DNA from: Desulfoarculaceae bacterium
GTDB taxonomy: Bacteria > Desulfobacterota > Desulfobulbia > Desulfobulbales > Desulfocapsaceae
Direction of reading: 5' to 3'
Assembly: GCA_019429465.1 (NCBI GenBank)
Contig: JAHYIV010000017.1
Coordinates: forward strand, 1-51,388
DNA length: 51,388 bases
Below, in pieces: positions 43,148 to 51,373 of this stretch. A program made the position numbers and the translations under genes. The stretch's first letter is position 1, and each line of letters begins with the position of its first letter. The notes beneath the pieces are model-generated. The model was given only the letters and a program-made list of their open reading frames with translations. It was not told the origin of the DNA and made no database searches.

Positions 43148-44005
43148 ACCGCAGAGCATGTAGCCTAGAATCGGCTGGCATTTGTTTTTGCAGCCGGGAT
43201 AGAATTCCTTGTGGAACCTGGTCGAGGCTTTATTTTCCCTGCCAAAGTAGAATTCGCTCAGTCCAAGAGGGGTCAACCCGTTTTGGGCGGCGGCGTGGAG
43301 GAGTTTTGGACCGCAGCAGTCGCCGGATCCGGTGGGGATTCCCCGGTCTTCATAAAAGACATTGAGGATGGAACGCTGATCACCTTTGAAATTGTGGAGT
43401 TGATACAGATCCAGAAAGACCACCATCATGGATTGGGAATATGTCCTCCGCTTGTTCTTGGCAAGCTCGAGCGCTTTAAAGGCCCCTCGCATCTGCCGGC
43501 GGCAATCCTTCTGGGCCGCACGACCACCGGCACGCATGGCTTCTTCGAACTGCAGTTGACACTGGTCTGCTTTTTGCTGGCAGGACTCAATAGCGTCGGT
43601 CATTTGCTGGACCGACGACTTGATTGTTGACAGTATCCGGTAGTATCCATCCAGGTCAAAAGTCGGTGGAACCCAGCCCTCTGCTTGCCAGCGTGTGTTG
43701 AACTGTCCGGAAAATGCCCGCAGCACGACGGTATTGCCATCGGCATCAACACATTCCAAGACACCAAACATCTGCCCACCTCTTTTTTCCCAGAGGCAGT
43801 CTGTGGAGAATATTGGCTCCGGATCCGGGGTGTGAAAGTCAATCCGTTTGTGCTGCTCGAGTTCCGCCATCAGCTCCAGGGCATATTGGCGGCTGTTGCC
43901 CTCTGTCAGAAAATGAACCTCATCACAAGCTGGACAATACCCGTAGCAGGTCGCCTCTGTGGGCAGGGCGGAAATCAACTGGTCTATATCGGTACTTTTT
44001 TTCAT
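43142..44005 (-). CDS. Protein resembling the extra domain of fused RluA-type pseudouridine synthases
   Basis: The product is 287 residues from ATG 44005; a TTG at 44026 adds seven. Motifs GGQMFGVLECVDADGNTVVL, LRAFSGQFNTRW and GWVPPTFDLDGYYRI match, from memory, the N-terminal extension of long RluA-like tRNA/rRNA pseudouridine synthases of other bacteria. A CxxC pair (CYGYCPACDE) near the start and a C-terminal part with SGDCCGPKLLHAAAQNGLTP and FYPGCKNKCQPILGYMLCGL complete it. Directly upstream on the same strand lies the RluA catalytic gene, so here the two parts are separate proteins. Function of this part is unknown. Confidence 0.72.
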   Translation of the reverse strand: MKKSTDIDQLISALPTEATCYGYCPACDEVHFLTEGNSRQYALELMAELEQHKRIDFHTPDPEPIFSTDCLWEKRGGQMFGVLECVDADGNTVVLRAFSGQFNTRWQAEGWVPPTFDLDGYYRILSTIKSSVQQMTDAIESCQQKADQCQLQFEEAMRAGGRAAQKDCRRQMRGAFKALELAKNKRRTYSQSMMVVFLDLYQLHNFKGDQRSILNVFYEDRGIPTGSGDCCGPKLLHAAAQNGLTPLGLSEFYFGRENKASTRFHKEFYPGCKNKCQPILGYMLCGL

Positions 44006-44031
44006 GGCAACAGCATGAGCCGGCAAAAATC

Positions 44032-44667
44032 CTAGAATAGAGGTTCCGAGTTAAATTCGAGACTCTCACCACTCCTTGGGTGAGCAAAGGAAAGATAGCA
44101 GGCGTGGAGCTGCAGTAATCCCGGGCCGGTGCCGGTTCCGTAGAGCGGATCGCCGACAATAGGAATGCCGAGACCGTGTTTTGAAGCGGAGTGAACCCTG
44201 AGCTGATGTGTTCTGCCGGTTACAGGTTTAAACTCGATTCGTGTTTGGCCATCTCTTACCAGGAGTTTTTGCCAGTGGGTAATCCCCATCTTTCCGTGAA
44301 CCGGATCATAAATTTGACGAGGTCTATTGTCAATATCGAGGCGGAAAGGAAGTTCAACGGTACCCTCCTCGCCATCTAATTCGCCGTCAAGAATGGCGAT
44401 ATAGCATTTAGTTACCTCGCGCTCCTGAAACTGAAGAGAGATGTTGCGATGCACCTCTCTGGTTCGAGCGACCACCAACAGCCCCGAGGTATCCATATCA
44501 AGGCGGTGAACCGCGGGCTGTTCGATGCAGCCCGGATACCGTGCTTTCACCCGCTCGCTGACACAATCCAGGTTTTCCGGACCACGTCCGGGAACCGAGA
44601 GCAGCCCACTGGACTTGACGACCACGACAAACTCGGGTTCTTCGTAAATTACGTGCATTTCTTTCAT
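44032..44667 (-). CDS. RluA-family pseudouridine synthase
   Basis: The product is 211 residues from ATG 44667 (MKEMHVIYEEPEFVVVVKSS); the frame is open to 44757. The RluA catalytic motif HRLDMDTSGLLVVARTREVH carries the catalytic Asp. GRTHQLRVHSASKHGLGIPI and GDPLYGTG follow, the usual family pattern. It isomerises uridines in rRNA or tRNA; no N-terminal S4 domain is present, as in RluA itself. The stop lies 26 bases before the next gene's start, so the two form an operon with its accessory domain. Confidence 0.88.
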   Translation of the reverse strand: MKEMHVIYEEPEFVVVVKSSGLLSVPGRGPENLDCVSERVKARYPGCIEQPAVHRLDMDTSGLLVVARTREVHRNISLQFQEREVTKCYIAILDGELDGEEGTVELPFRLDIDNRPRQIYDPVHGKMGITHWQKLLVRDGQTRIEFKPVTGRTHQLRVHSASKHGLGIPIVGDPLYGTGTGPGLLQLHACYLSFAHPRSGESLEFNSEPLF

Positions 44668-44875
44668 AGAAGGGAGGGAAATCTTTACTTGACCCTTGAT
44701 GGGCGTTAACGAGCCAAGCAAAGAATTGACCCCGTTTTCATCCAAAAGTCCACACATACCACTTGTGAAATGGGTGGTGGGGGTTGAATTGTGTTTTGGA
44801 GATACAGTAGGAAGGTTAACGTGAGGGCGGTTGGATATAATCAGATATTCGATGTGGCAATATTAACGTCCACAA

Positions 44876-44953
44876 TCACATGCCCGCGTCGGAAGCAGTC
44901 TGAAAGGGCAGCAGTAAGGATTCTAGGTCGTTTGGATCGGTTAATATATGCAT
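44876..44953 (-). CDS. Candidate 25-codon peptide or gene stub with strong ribosome-binding site
   Basis: An ATG at 44951-44953 follows AAAAAGGAGGCAACC, one of the best Shine-Dalgarno sites in the region. It reads MHILTDPNDLESLLLPFQTA for 20 residues, then SDAGM and stop. It is either a short leader peptide or the surviving start of a deleted gene. The surrounding gap 44668-45140 holds only this and the terminator. Confidence 0.3.
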   Translation of the reverse strand: MHILTDPNDLESLLLPFQTASDAGM

Positions 44954-45030
44954 GGTTGCCTCCTTTTTGATTCGCGGAAATAGAAAAACCCCAAGAGCGA
45001 GGTGGCCTGGGGGCGGGGATGGTGGAAAGA

Positions 45031-45065
45031 AAAACCCCGACTTCCGATGAAAGAAGACGGGGTTT
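45031..45065 (-). terminator. Terminator-like hairpin downstream of the PKD/M23 lipoprotein gene
   Basis: AAAACCCCGACTTC pairs with GAAGACGGGGTTT around a short loop, with one bulged base, 76 bases past the reverse gene's stop at 45141. On the reverse strand the stem is followed by TTTCTTTCC, a modest U-rich tail. It is a reasonable intrinsic terminator. Confidence 0.55.
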
Positions 45066-45140
45066 CAGTGAACCTTGGATGGGTTGAGAAGGTCAGCGCT
45101 GGCGGCAACTTCTATGACTGTGGCCCTATCTCGATAGTTA

Positions 45141-46934
45141 CTATTCCCTCTCAAAACTCTCAAAATTGAAGCAACCGTATGGATTTGTCGATCGCACAAT
45201 GATATCGCATTGATCTACAGAATTGATTAATATAGTGTCTCCGAGGTAGTCTGCGACATAGTTTCTTTCAAAGCCTTGCCCGGATGTATGAGTCCCACTG
45301 GCACAAGCATGACTGGCAGTTATGGTGTCCGTTTTTATATTTATCGTTCGACCGTTCTTTTGTCCTGAAATTGACAATTCTGATGTCAACGTGCAAGTTC
45401 CCTCAACTAATATTTCCCTGCCGGATGCAACGAAATCTCCCTCAGGGAGTGAACTTTCAAACTCAAGTGACTGCACCACGCCAGCGTTTGTCATGCGTGC
45501 AATCCATCTGGGTGTCGTACCACCAACGATCGCTGCAAAATATTTTTGCGGGTCAAGCGAGCCCGAAGCGCCACATGCGGCACCTGTTCGATCAGCGGCG
45601 CGGATTTCGACGTGTACATGCTCAGCAGTATTAGTGTCAGAAGCCTTATATCCTAAGCCTAGATTGCCCTGAATGCCTATTGGTTGCCCCTTTGTGACCG
45701 GGTCATCTATATTTATAAATATATCACGCAAATGCAGGTAGTTGATCTTTACGTCTTCATCTGTGCCGTCAACTTTGATTGTGGTTTTGATGAATATGTA
45801 CCCTTTTGCCGGTACAACGCCTACGACTACTCCGTCGGTCAACGAATAGACGTCACGCTCTGCAGTACTTTCACCGGCTACGTCCTTAGTATAGAAGTCA
45901 ACCCCGGCGTGTCCGTCGTCATAACCTCTGCATACCATTTGGGGATCGGGCGATTCTTTAAAACCGTTGTAGGTAGACTTTGCTCCGACTTTATCTTTAT
46001 CGATGTCGGCAAGCGGGATGTTGAAGAGCAGAGCCGCAATATTCTTTTGTACATCGACACGGTTTGATGCGTCTATGATATGGTCCGCAGCCTGCTGTTT
46101 TGAGACGGTTATTACATTTGTTGTGAGGAAACCTGCATCCTCAGGGCAACCCAGCAAACTTGTGCCCTCAGGAATTAGCACATGGTAGGAGTTAGGAGCG
46201 GCATTTAGGCTTAACAGTATCTGTGCGGTCATTGTCGAACTGAGGCTCGAGCAGTACGTTTGGCCATAGCTGAGTTGCCGGAGTAGACAGATTGACCCAT
46301 TTGATTCTGATGGCTCGTACCAGGTGCCCAAGTTGACGTTGCCAATTTTGAATTCGGTATTTCCGCCCGGAAAAGTGATGAATTCACCTAAGGCACTTGT
46401 CTTGCCCTCGAATGTAGAACCATCATCCGCAGTGGACGTATAAGAAACCCCTTCAGCCACTGCGTCAATAAATTGGGAAACGACTTGTCCCTGTTCGGGG
46501 ATGAGGACTTGGTCCACTGGGGACGGTGACAATACAGAAGCAGATTCTCCTGGAGATGCCGTCACTGTCAACGTATCAGCAATACTGCTTAACGAACCGT
46601 CACTGACGATCAGTTGCGTTATATAACTGCCATCAACATCTGCCATGAACGAGGGTGCAGACGTAGTTTCATCCATTAACGCAGCATTACTGTTGGTTGG
46701 TTTACTGGTCATTGTCCAGGTATAATCTAATGGATCACTATCAGGGTCGCTACTGGCGCTGCCATTAAGGGTTACAGTAGAACCAGTTATCACCGACTGA
46801 TCTAACCCTGCATGAGCCGTTGGTCTGGTATTTGCAGAACCAACACTATCATCGCCACCGCCACCCCCATCACACGCAGACAAGCCAAATACAACCATCA
46901 TAAAGACTGCAGCCCATATAATGCTCTTTTTCAT
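45141..46934 (-). CDS. Lipoprotein with PKD domain and M23 peptidase-like domain
   Basis: The 597-residue exported protein has a lipoprotein signal peptide MKKSIIWAAVFMMVVFGLSA ending at the lipobox LSAC-D, then a Gly-rich spacer. Residues about 37-127 are a PKD/Ig-like domain (PTAHAGLDQSVITGSTVTLN, GSASSDPDSDPLDYTW). Around residues 345-470 an M23-like domain follows: DDGHAGVDFYTK (HxxxD) and TAEHVHVEIRAADR (HxH). The zinc ligands of the peptidase look present, so it may cleave peptidoglycan or act as an inactive scaffold. Lower GC and A-rich codons than the neighbouring core genes hint at transfer. AAGGAGTAAACG lies before the start. Confidence 0.85.
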   Translation of the reverse strand: MKKSIIWAAVFMMVVFGLSACDGGGGGDDSVGSANTRPTAHAGLDQSVITGSTVTLNGSASSDPDSDPLDYTWTMTSKPTNSNAALMDETTSAPSFMADVDGSYITQLIVSDGSLSSIADTLTVTASPGESASVLSPSPVDQVLIPEQGQVVSQFIDAVAEGVSYTSTADDGSTFEGKTSALGEFITFPGGNTEFKIGNVNLGTWYEPSESNGSICLLRQLSYGQTYCSSLSSTMTAQILLSLNAAPNSYHVLIPEGTSLLGCPEDAGFLTTNVITVSKQQAADHIIDASNRVDVQKNIAALLFNIPLADIDKDKVGAKSTYNGFKESPDPQMVCRGYDDGHAGVDFYTKDVAGESTAERDVYSLTDGVVVGVVPAKGYIFIKTTIKVDGTDEDVKINYLHLRDIFINIDDPVTKGQPIGIQGNLGLGYKASDTNTAEHVHVEIRAADRTGAACGASGSLDPQKYFAAIVGGTTPRWIARMTNAGVVQSLEFESSLPEGDFVASGREILVEGTCTLTSELSISGQKNGRTINIKTDTITASHACASGTHTSGQGFERNYVADYLGDTILINSVDQCDIIVRSTNPYGCFNFESFERE

Positions 46935-47244
46935 CGTTTACTCCTTCTATTGAAAGTTATAAAGTGATAGTCCTTTGCTTACGTTCCCATAGAGTACCGT
47001 CTGCCTCAGAGATAAAGCAACTTCTCAGCAGTTCCCGATATGCCAAAAAACCTAACAAATACAGGTGATCAGAAATACAGCTTTCGCAAACTTTGCACCG
47101 TGCTAAAAGAGACCGTCAATGCGATAAACACTTGTTTTTATAATAAAAAATATATGCAAGAGAGTGCATTTTTTTACTTGACAGGCAGGTCAGGAGGTTT
47201 TTTGTTTTTCTTTGTAGAATCTACTCCTTACAACGAGAAACGCC
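46935..47244. other. Gap between lipoprotein gene and transposase
   Basis: AT-rich sequence with no credible gene. CTTGACAGGCAGGTCAGGAG at 47177-47196 might be an end or promoter of the insertion element, but I cannot match it to a right-hand inverted repeat near 48620. Confidence 0.3.
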
Positions 47245-48615
47245 ATGTCAGCTTGCAAGAAAATTATCAAACGCCACCGTCAATCAGAAAAAACTTTTCG
47301 TAAACTCAAAATGCGTGTTCATCTCAATGCCGATGCAATGATAGCAGCCATCCGTAAGGATTTTGACAATGTGCCTGATCACCGGGCCAGGAATGCAAAA
47401 TTCCCTTTAGCTGATGCACTTATGAGCTGTTTTGCCATGTTCTCGCTTAAAGATTGCTCGCTGCTTGACTTTGACAAGCGACGAGAGAATGAACCGGAGA
47501 GTCTGCATAGTGTGTACGGAATCGGGGTCATTCCCTGCGACAGCCAGATGCGTGCCATCCTTGATGAAATTGCTGTCGAGTATCTTCGAAGGTCGTTCCG
47601 AACGGTCTTCCATCAGTTGCAACGGGGGAAGATGTTGCCGCAGATGACCTATCTGAACGGGCATCTTATTCTGGCTATAGACGGGACCAGTTATTATTCA
47701 TCGGAGGAGATCAGCTCTGCTTATTGTTTGACCAAAAAGAAACGTAACGGGGTGATCGAGTATCACATGCAGATGCTGGCCGGCGCCTTTGTCCATCCCG
47801 ATCAAAAGGAGGTCATTCCGGTCTGCCCGGAGATGATCAGGAAGCAGGACGGCTCCACCAAAAATGACTGCGAACGCAATGCCGCCAAGCGATTTCTTGA
47901 TGATTTCCGCCGTGAACATCCCCATCTGAAAGTCATTGTCGTCGAGGATGGGTTGAGTTCCAATGGCCCGCATATCCTGGAGTTGCAGCGACACGACCTG
48001 CGTTATATTCTGGGAGCCAAGCCCGATGATCATGTTTTTTTTATTCACCACCGTTGATGAAGCAGACCAGGAAGGTCAGGTGACACATTTCGTCATTGCC
48101 GATCAAAAAGATCCAAACAAGACTCACTGGTTCCGCTTTATCAATCAGGTTCCGCTGAACAAGGCGAGTCAGGATGAATTGCTGGTGAATTTTCTTGAGT
48201 AAAAAGAAATCACTTGCGATGAAGAAGGAACGAATGCAGCAAAAGTTACCAAGACTTTCAGTTGGGTAACGGACTTGGAAATTACCAAAGAGAATGTCTG
48301 GGAGATCATGCGTACCGGCCGTGTCCGTTGGCGGATTGAGAATGAGACCTTCAATACGCTTAAAACTCAAGGATACAACCTTGATCATAATTACGGACTG
48401 GGGAAGAAGCATCCAACAGCGTCTTTGTCACAATGATGATGCTGGCCTTTCTGGTGGATCAGGTACAGCAGATGTGTTGCCCGCTCTTCCAGGCGGCCAG
48501 AAAGGAAATGGGCTGCAAGAGGCGGCTATGGGAAAGGATCCGTGGCTATTTCCATAGATATGAGCAGTTGCCGTCCATGGAGGTGCTGCTTCGCTTGATT
48601 GTCTATGGAGCTTAA
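47245..48615 (+). pseudogene. DDE transposase, multiply broken
   Basis: The frame starting at 47245 (or ATG 47311, MRVHLNADAMIAAIRKDF) reads as an IS4-like/ISNCY-type transposase. PDHRARNAKFPLADALMSCF, then ILAIDGTSYYSSEEISSAYC (first Asp), and VIVVEDGLSSNGPHILELQR (second Asp) are visible. Near 48030 a run of eight T's shifts the frame; it resumes as VDEADQEGQVTHFVIADQKD to a stop at 48200. The same frame then continues as TFSWVTDLEITKENVWEIMR and WRIENETFNTLKTQG (Glu). A second shift near 48415 leads to VTMMMLAFLVDQVQQMCCPL. Three lesions make it inactive. Terminal inverted repeats were not found. Confidence 0.8.
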
Positions 48616-48939
48616 AAGCAGAAGGTTCCAGACTTATCTTAACAGATACAGGTAAGACGGAGAATTGTCAAAGATCAGGCTCCTGCCGTATTTATCCGGT
48701 GAGACGGACAGGATAATTATGTCAAAAACACACGGTTTCTGGTCGTCTTTTCATCAACACAGGCGATGAGACAGCCTCTCAACCATAAAAAAATATGTGC
48801 AAGTCGATTCAGCAAGAAAGAAAGGTAAACATGGCGGTCTTCATGGCTGAGATTCCCCCATATCGGGAATTGCTGGCAACTTCTTTTCTGTAAATTCACA
48901 TTTCCTTCGGTTCTTCGTGTGCTGGTAGCGGAGTGGTAA
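48616..48939. other. Gap between the two transposon remnants
   Basis: No gene or repeat that I can support. It may contain the lost 5' part of the IS91-type element in degraded form, but I recognise no coding sequence. Confidence 0.3.
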
Positions 48940-49536
48940 CGCTGTCAGGTAAAAATATCACGGGCAAGGCGATTCTGGAAGGTAAAATCTCTGGGATGTC
49001 TCTTCAGTCACAAAGCTCTGGCCAAGGTCTTCCGGGCCAGGCTCCTCCAGGCCATGGTTAACAACAACCTGCCGTTTCCCAGTGATTGTCCCAAACAATG
49101 GGTGGTCGACTGCAAGGAAACGGGCAATGGCGAAAAGGCCCTGATCTACCTTGGACGATATCTATACCGGGGAGTCATCCGGGAGCAGGATATCCTGCAG
49201 TGCCGGGACGGCATGATCACCTTCCGTTATCGTCATGCCAAAAGCGGAGAGGATAGAACCAGGACAGTCAAGGGCGAGTATTTCCTCTACCTGCTCATGC
49301 TCCATGTGCTGCCCAGAGGGTTTCGACGGGCAAGGTCGTACGGCTTTCTCCATTCATGCAGTAAAAAACTCATCAACCTGCTCAAATTGCTCCTGCGATA
49401 TAACCCTTTGCGCGGGCTTGCCGGCAAATTAAAACAGCGGCCACCCATTACGTGCCCGGTTTGCGGGGCTGCCATGGTGATCATTGACACAATGATTCCG
49501 CTTCCACCGACCAATCCAGGCAAATATCACAGATGA
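48940..49536 (+). pseudogene. IS91-family transposase, 5'-truncated
   Basis: The open frame after a TAA at 48937 reads GCLFSHKALAKVFRARLLQA, then WVVDCKETGNGEKALIYLGR, YLYRGVIREQDILQ, FLYLLMLHVLPRGFRRARSY and GFLHSCSKKL, the C-terminal half of an IS91/Transposase_32 protein. A zinc-finger-like PPITCPVCGAAM closes it. The N-terminal zinc domain and the replication-type catalytic region upstream are missing. An ATG at 49054 could start a fragment, but it would not be active. IS91-type elements move by rolling-circle and are often near integrons, which matters because attC-like sites follow. Confidence 0.8.
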
Positions 49537-49777
49537 GTCAGCCGGAGGCAAAAGACATGTAAACCGCAACCGCCACAGCAATGCTTGCCATAACCGAATT
49601 TCACCGGAACAGGATACTTGCGTCCAGATTAAGGACAAAAACAGTGTGTAACAGCACTATGTATCATCAAGTTCTTCTTCAAAGATTATTGCAGAGGAAG
49701 TTTCCTTCTCTCTGCCACCCTGCCAACTGTTCTGATACTCTCAGACGAAAAAGCTCTTTTCTATATCCACTGGGCTT
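49537..49777. other. Gap between IS91 remnant and attC-like site
   Basis: No gene that I can support. If the attC reading is right, this would be part of the next cassette in the reverse-strand array, broken by the IS91 element. Confidence 0.3.
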
Positions 49778-49840
49778 GTCCAACCACCGGTTCAGATTGT
49801 GGAGCGCTTCGCTCTCACAATCTAACCTTGTTCGTTATAT
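49778..49840 (-). other. attC-like integron recombination site 2
   Basis: On the reverse strand: ATATAAC (R''-like), CGAACAAGGTTAGATTGTG, a variable tip, CACAATCTGAACCGG, and GTTGGAC (fits the R' consensus GTTRRRY). The arms GGTTAGATTGTG and CACAATCTGAACC pair with a single extra-helical base. An unpaired spacer precedes the outer AAC/GTT pairing. Length 63 bases. This layout is that of attC sites; the R'' box is not a perfect consensus. Confidence 0.5.
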
Positions 49841-49866
49841 GCACTTTTGAACTTCTTTTAGTAAAT

Positions 49867-49902
49867 AAAAAAAACGGGAACCAATCTGAGGGTTGGTTCC
49901 CG
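49867..49902 (-). terminator. Rho-independent terminator of the SmpA-like lipoprotein gene
   Basis: CGGGAACCAA and TTGGTTCCCG form a perfect 10-bp stem with an 8-base loop at 49875-49902. Read on the reverse strand it is followed directly by eight T's (49867-49874). It lies 21 bases after the stop at 49923. A textbook intrinsic terminator. Confidence 0.9.
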
Positions 49903-49922
49903 CAGCGCTTTATGCGAGACAC

Positions 49923-50375
49923 TTACTTTTCGGGGGGTGGCGACTTGATTGCTTGATCAACTGTCATCGCGGGTGGATTCTGGTTATTTGTCTGACCAAG
50001 CCCCATAGCGCCACTCATCGTGTTCTCTGTGAACGTATAATTTGCAACCACATCATGGTAAAATGTCAATCTCATGATGTCGACATACAGGCTATCACTC
50101 CCGGAAGCGAACCCGCCGGAGGCTATGGCCGTGTAAAGATTTGTTCCACTGCGGGAAGCTGTGGGTCTTCTGTATTCCCAGACAATGTTATTGTTGGAAT
50201 CGGTGTATCTTCCGTCTGGTGGTCCGAATCGTCCCAGTATCTCTTCCGTTGTTTGTCCTTTGAGACTGGACACCTCGTCCATTTTCGGAAGAGCCGTCTG
50301 AGTGGCGGCACATCCGGAAAACATGAGTAACATTAACAACACAGGAAGGGCAAAAAACGGTTTCAGGTTATTCAT
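49923..50375 (-). CDS. Lipoprotein with SmpA/BamE-like domain
   Basis: The 150-residue protein starts at ATG 50375, five to six bases after GGAGAG on the reverse strand. It has a signal peptide NNLKPFFALPVLLMLLMFSG with lipobox FSGC. The mature part contains LKGQTTEEILGRFGPPDGRY and TDSNNNIVWEYRR, like the SmpA/OmlA/BamE fold that binds at the outer membrane. The C-terminal half is Ser/Gly/Asn-rich and family-specific. Its position between two attC-like sites, with its own terminator, suggests a mobile gene cassette. Role unknown. Confidence 0.8.
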   Translation of the reverse strand: MNNLKPFFALPVLLMLLMFSGCAATQTALPKMDEVSSLKGQTTEEILGRFGPPDGRYTDSNNNIVWEYRRPTASRSGTNLYTAIASGGFASGSDSLYVDIMRLTFYHDVVANYTFTENTMSGAMGLGQTNNQNPPAMTVDQAIKSPPPEK

Positions 50376-50462
50376 AGCACTCTCCATTTTTGGGTTTTTT
50401 GCTCAGTTCGTTATGACAAGAGCAATATCGCTGATATATATAGCATTTGTAGCTATTCAGCG

Positions 50463-50556
50463 TTCCAACGACCAAGCTCACCGGCACCGGGCCGACAAAC
50501 TTGATTGTTTTGAAAAGCGCTGCTCCCCGGTGTCCGAGTGCAGCGCCTGGTTCGGC
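50463..50556 (-). other. attC-like integron recombination site 1
   Basis: On the reverse strand it starts GCCGAAC (R'', close to RYYYAAC), continues CAGGCGCTGCACTCGGACAC, and ends GCCGGTGAGCTTGGTCGTTG-GAA, with GTTGGAA as R'. GCGCTGC pairs with GCAGCGC inside, and CACCGGG with CCCGGTG further out. The CTGCACTCGGAC and CCGGTGAGCTTG blocks are familiar to me from environmental attC sites. Length 94 bases. It lies between the stop of the gene at 50593 and the next reverse gene. Confidence 0.6.
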
Positions 50557-50592
50557 GATTTTTGCTGTTTCTTTATAAGTGTGGTGATTACC

Positions 50593-50991
50593 TCATATAC
50601 TCAACAACCAGGCTCCACACCCTAAACATCTTTCTTCGTTTTTACCTATTTTGTCTCCACATTCTGGACAATCGCCATTATCGTACATCTCCTGTTGTGT
50701 TTTTTGGAGGTCCGCTATTTTTCGGGTTTCTGGGTTGTCAGAATCATCTTTATATGCGGTCGCTACCTCAACATCAGGCGTATATTTTTTATCCTTACCG
50801 CTAAAGGTGTCACGTATATCTTTCAGGATCTTCAACATTGCGTCCTGGCGTACAACCATGTCCTTATAAAGATTTATTGCTTGAATAACAAATTGCATTT
50901 GTTTGAAAATATAATATATGCAAAAAAAGATGAATCCAAAGAAGCATAGCACAAGAAAAAAGAGAAATCCGCCACCCATTAAGTTTCCCAT
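50593..50991 (-). CDS. Membrane protein with C-terminal zinc ribbon
   Basis: The 132-residue protein has an N-terminal membrane segment (GGGFLFFLVLCFFGFIFFCI), a helical linker (QAINLYKDMVVRQDAMLKIL) and a C-terminal zinc ribbon with CPECGDKIG and CLGCGAW. It may be a small inner-membrane protein with its ribbon in the cytoplasm. The gene begins 22 bases after the previous reverse gene and is followed by an attC-like site, so it may be cassette cargo. No named family. Confidence 0.65.
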   Translation of the reverse strand: MGNLMGGGFLFFLVLCFFGFIFFCIYYIFKQMQFVIQAINLYKDMVVRQDAMLKILKDIRDTFSGKDKKYTPDVEVATAYKDDSDNPETRKIADLQKTQQEMYDNGDCPECGDKIGKNEERCLGCGAWLLSI

Positions 50992-51013
50992 AGTAAATTA
51001 CCTTTAATTGTAA

Positions 51014-51247
51014 TTAAATTTCGTTTAAGTTTATTCTGCTTCTTTTCTGCAACGAATAATCGTACAAGTCCCCTCGCCCTCTCGCACCACAATAGACCCA
51101 AATGAATGGTGCAGCCATAAAACAAGAAAATACTGAAAAAATTAAAAGCCAAACTCCCTTGGCCTTCATGCCTTTCGAAAGATACCAAAAAGGCCCAAGA
51201 AAAAAAGCCCCCCAATCCCAACCCGCTGTTTTAGATTCAACTGTCAT
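51014..51247 (-). CDS. DUF2628-like small membrane protein
   Basis: The 77-residue protein starts at an ATG behind an almost perfect Shine-Dalgarno sequence on the reverse strand, AAAGGAGGTGATG. The sequence AGWDWGAFFLGPFWYLSKGM then KGVWLLIFSVFSCFMAAPFI resembles DUF2628, in which W-x-W-x-AFF-x-GPFWY is followed by one or two membrane segments. Function unknown. It forms one unit with the gene at 50593. A GTTTAAC-like sequence lies just upstream. Confidence 0.7.
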   Translation of the reverse strand: MTVESKTAGWDWGAFFLGPFWYLSKGMKAKGVWLLIFSVFSCFMAAPFIWVYCGARGRGDLYDYSLQKRSRINLNEI

Positions 51248-51294
51248 TTTTCATCACCTCCTTTAGACATAATGGCTGTCAGTTAAACGAAAAA

Positions 51295-51373
51295 GACCTG
51301 CCCCTTGCAAACATGGGTTATGCTGTAGAAAACAATTCACTACGGCGCAGAGCCATAACCAAGGAGGCAGGTC
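51295..51373 (+). promoter_or_regulatory. Hairpin sequestering the ribosome-binding site of the last gene
   Basis: GACCTGCCCCTTG (51295-51307) pairs with the complementary block AAGGAGGCAGGTC (51361-51373), apart from one bulge, and GGTTATG (51316-51322) pairs with CATAACC (51354-51360). The right arm contains AAGGAGG and ends exactly at the ATG at 51374. It could be a translational switch or the left end of an insertion sequence protected from outside transcription. Confidence 0.6.

Noticed and set aside
49581..49850. Forward 89-codon frame
   Set aside because: It runs through the attC-like hairpin, has no ribosome-binding site and no recognisable domain.
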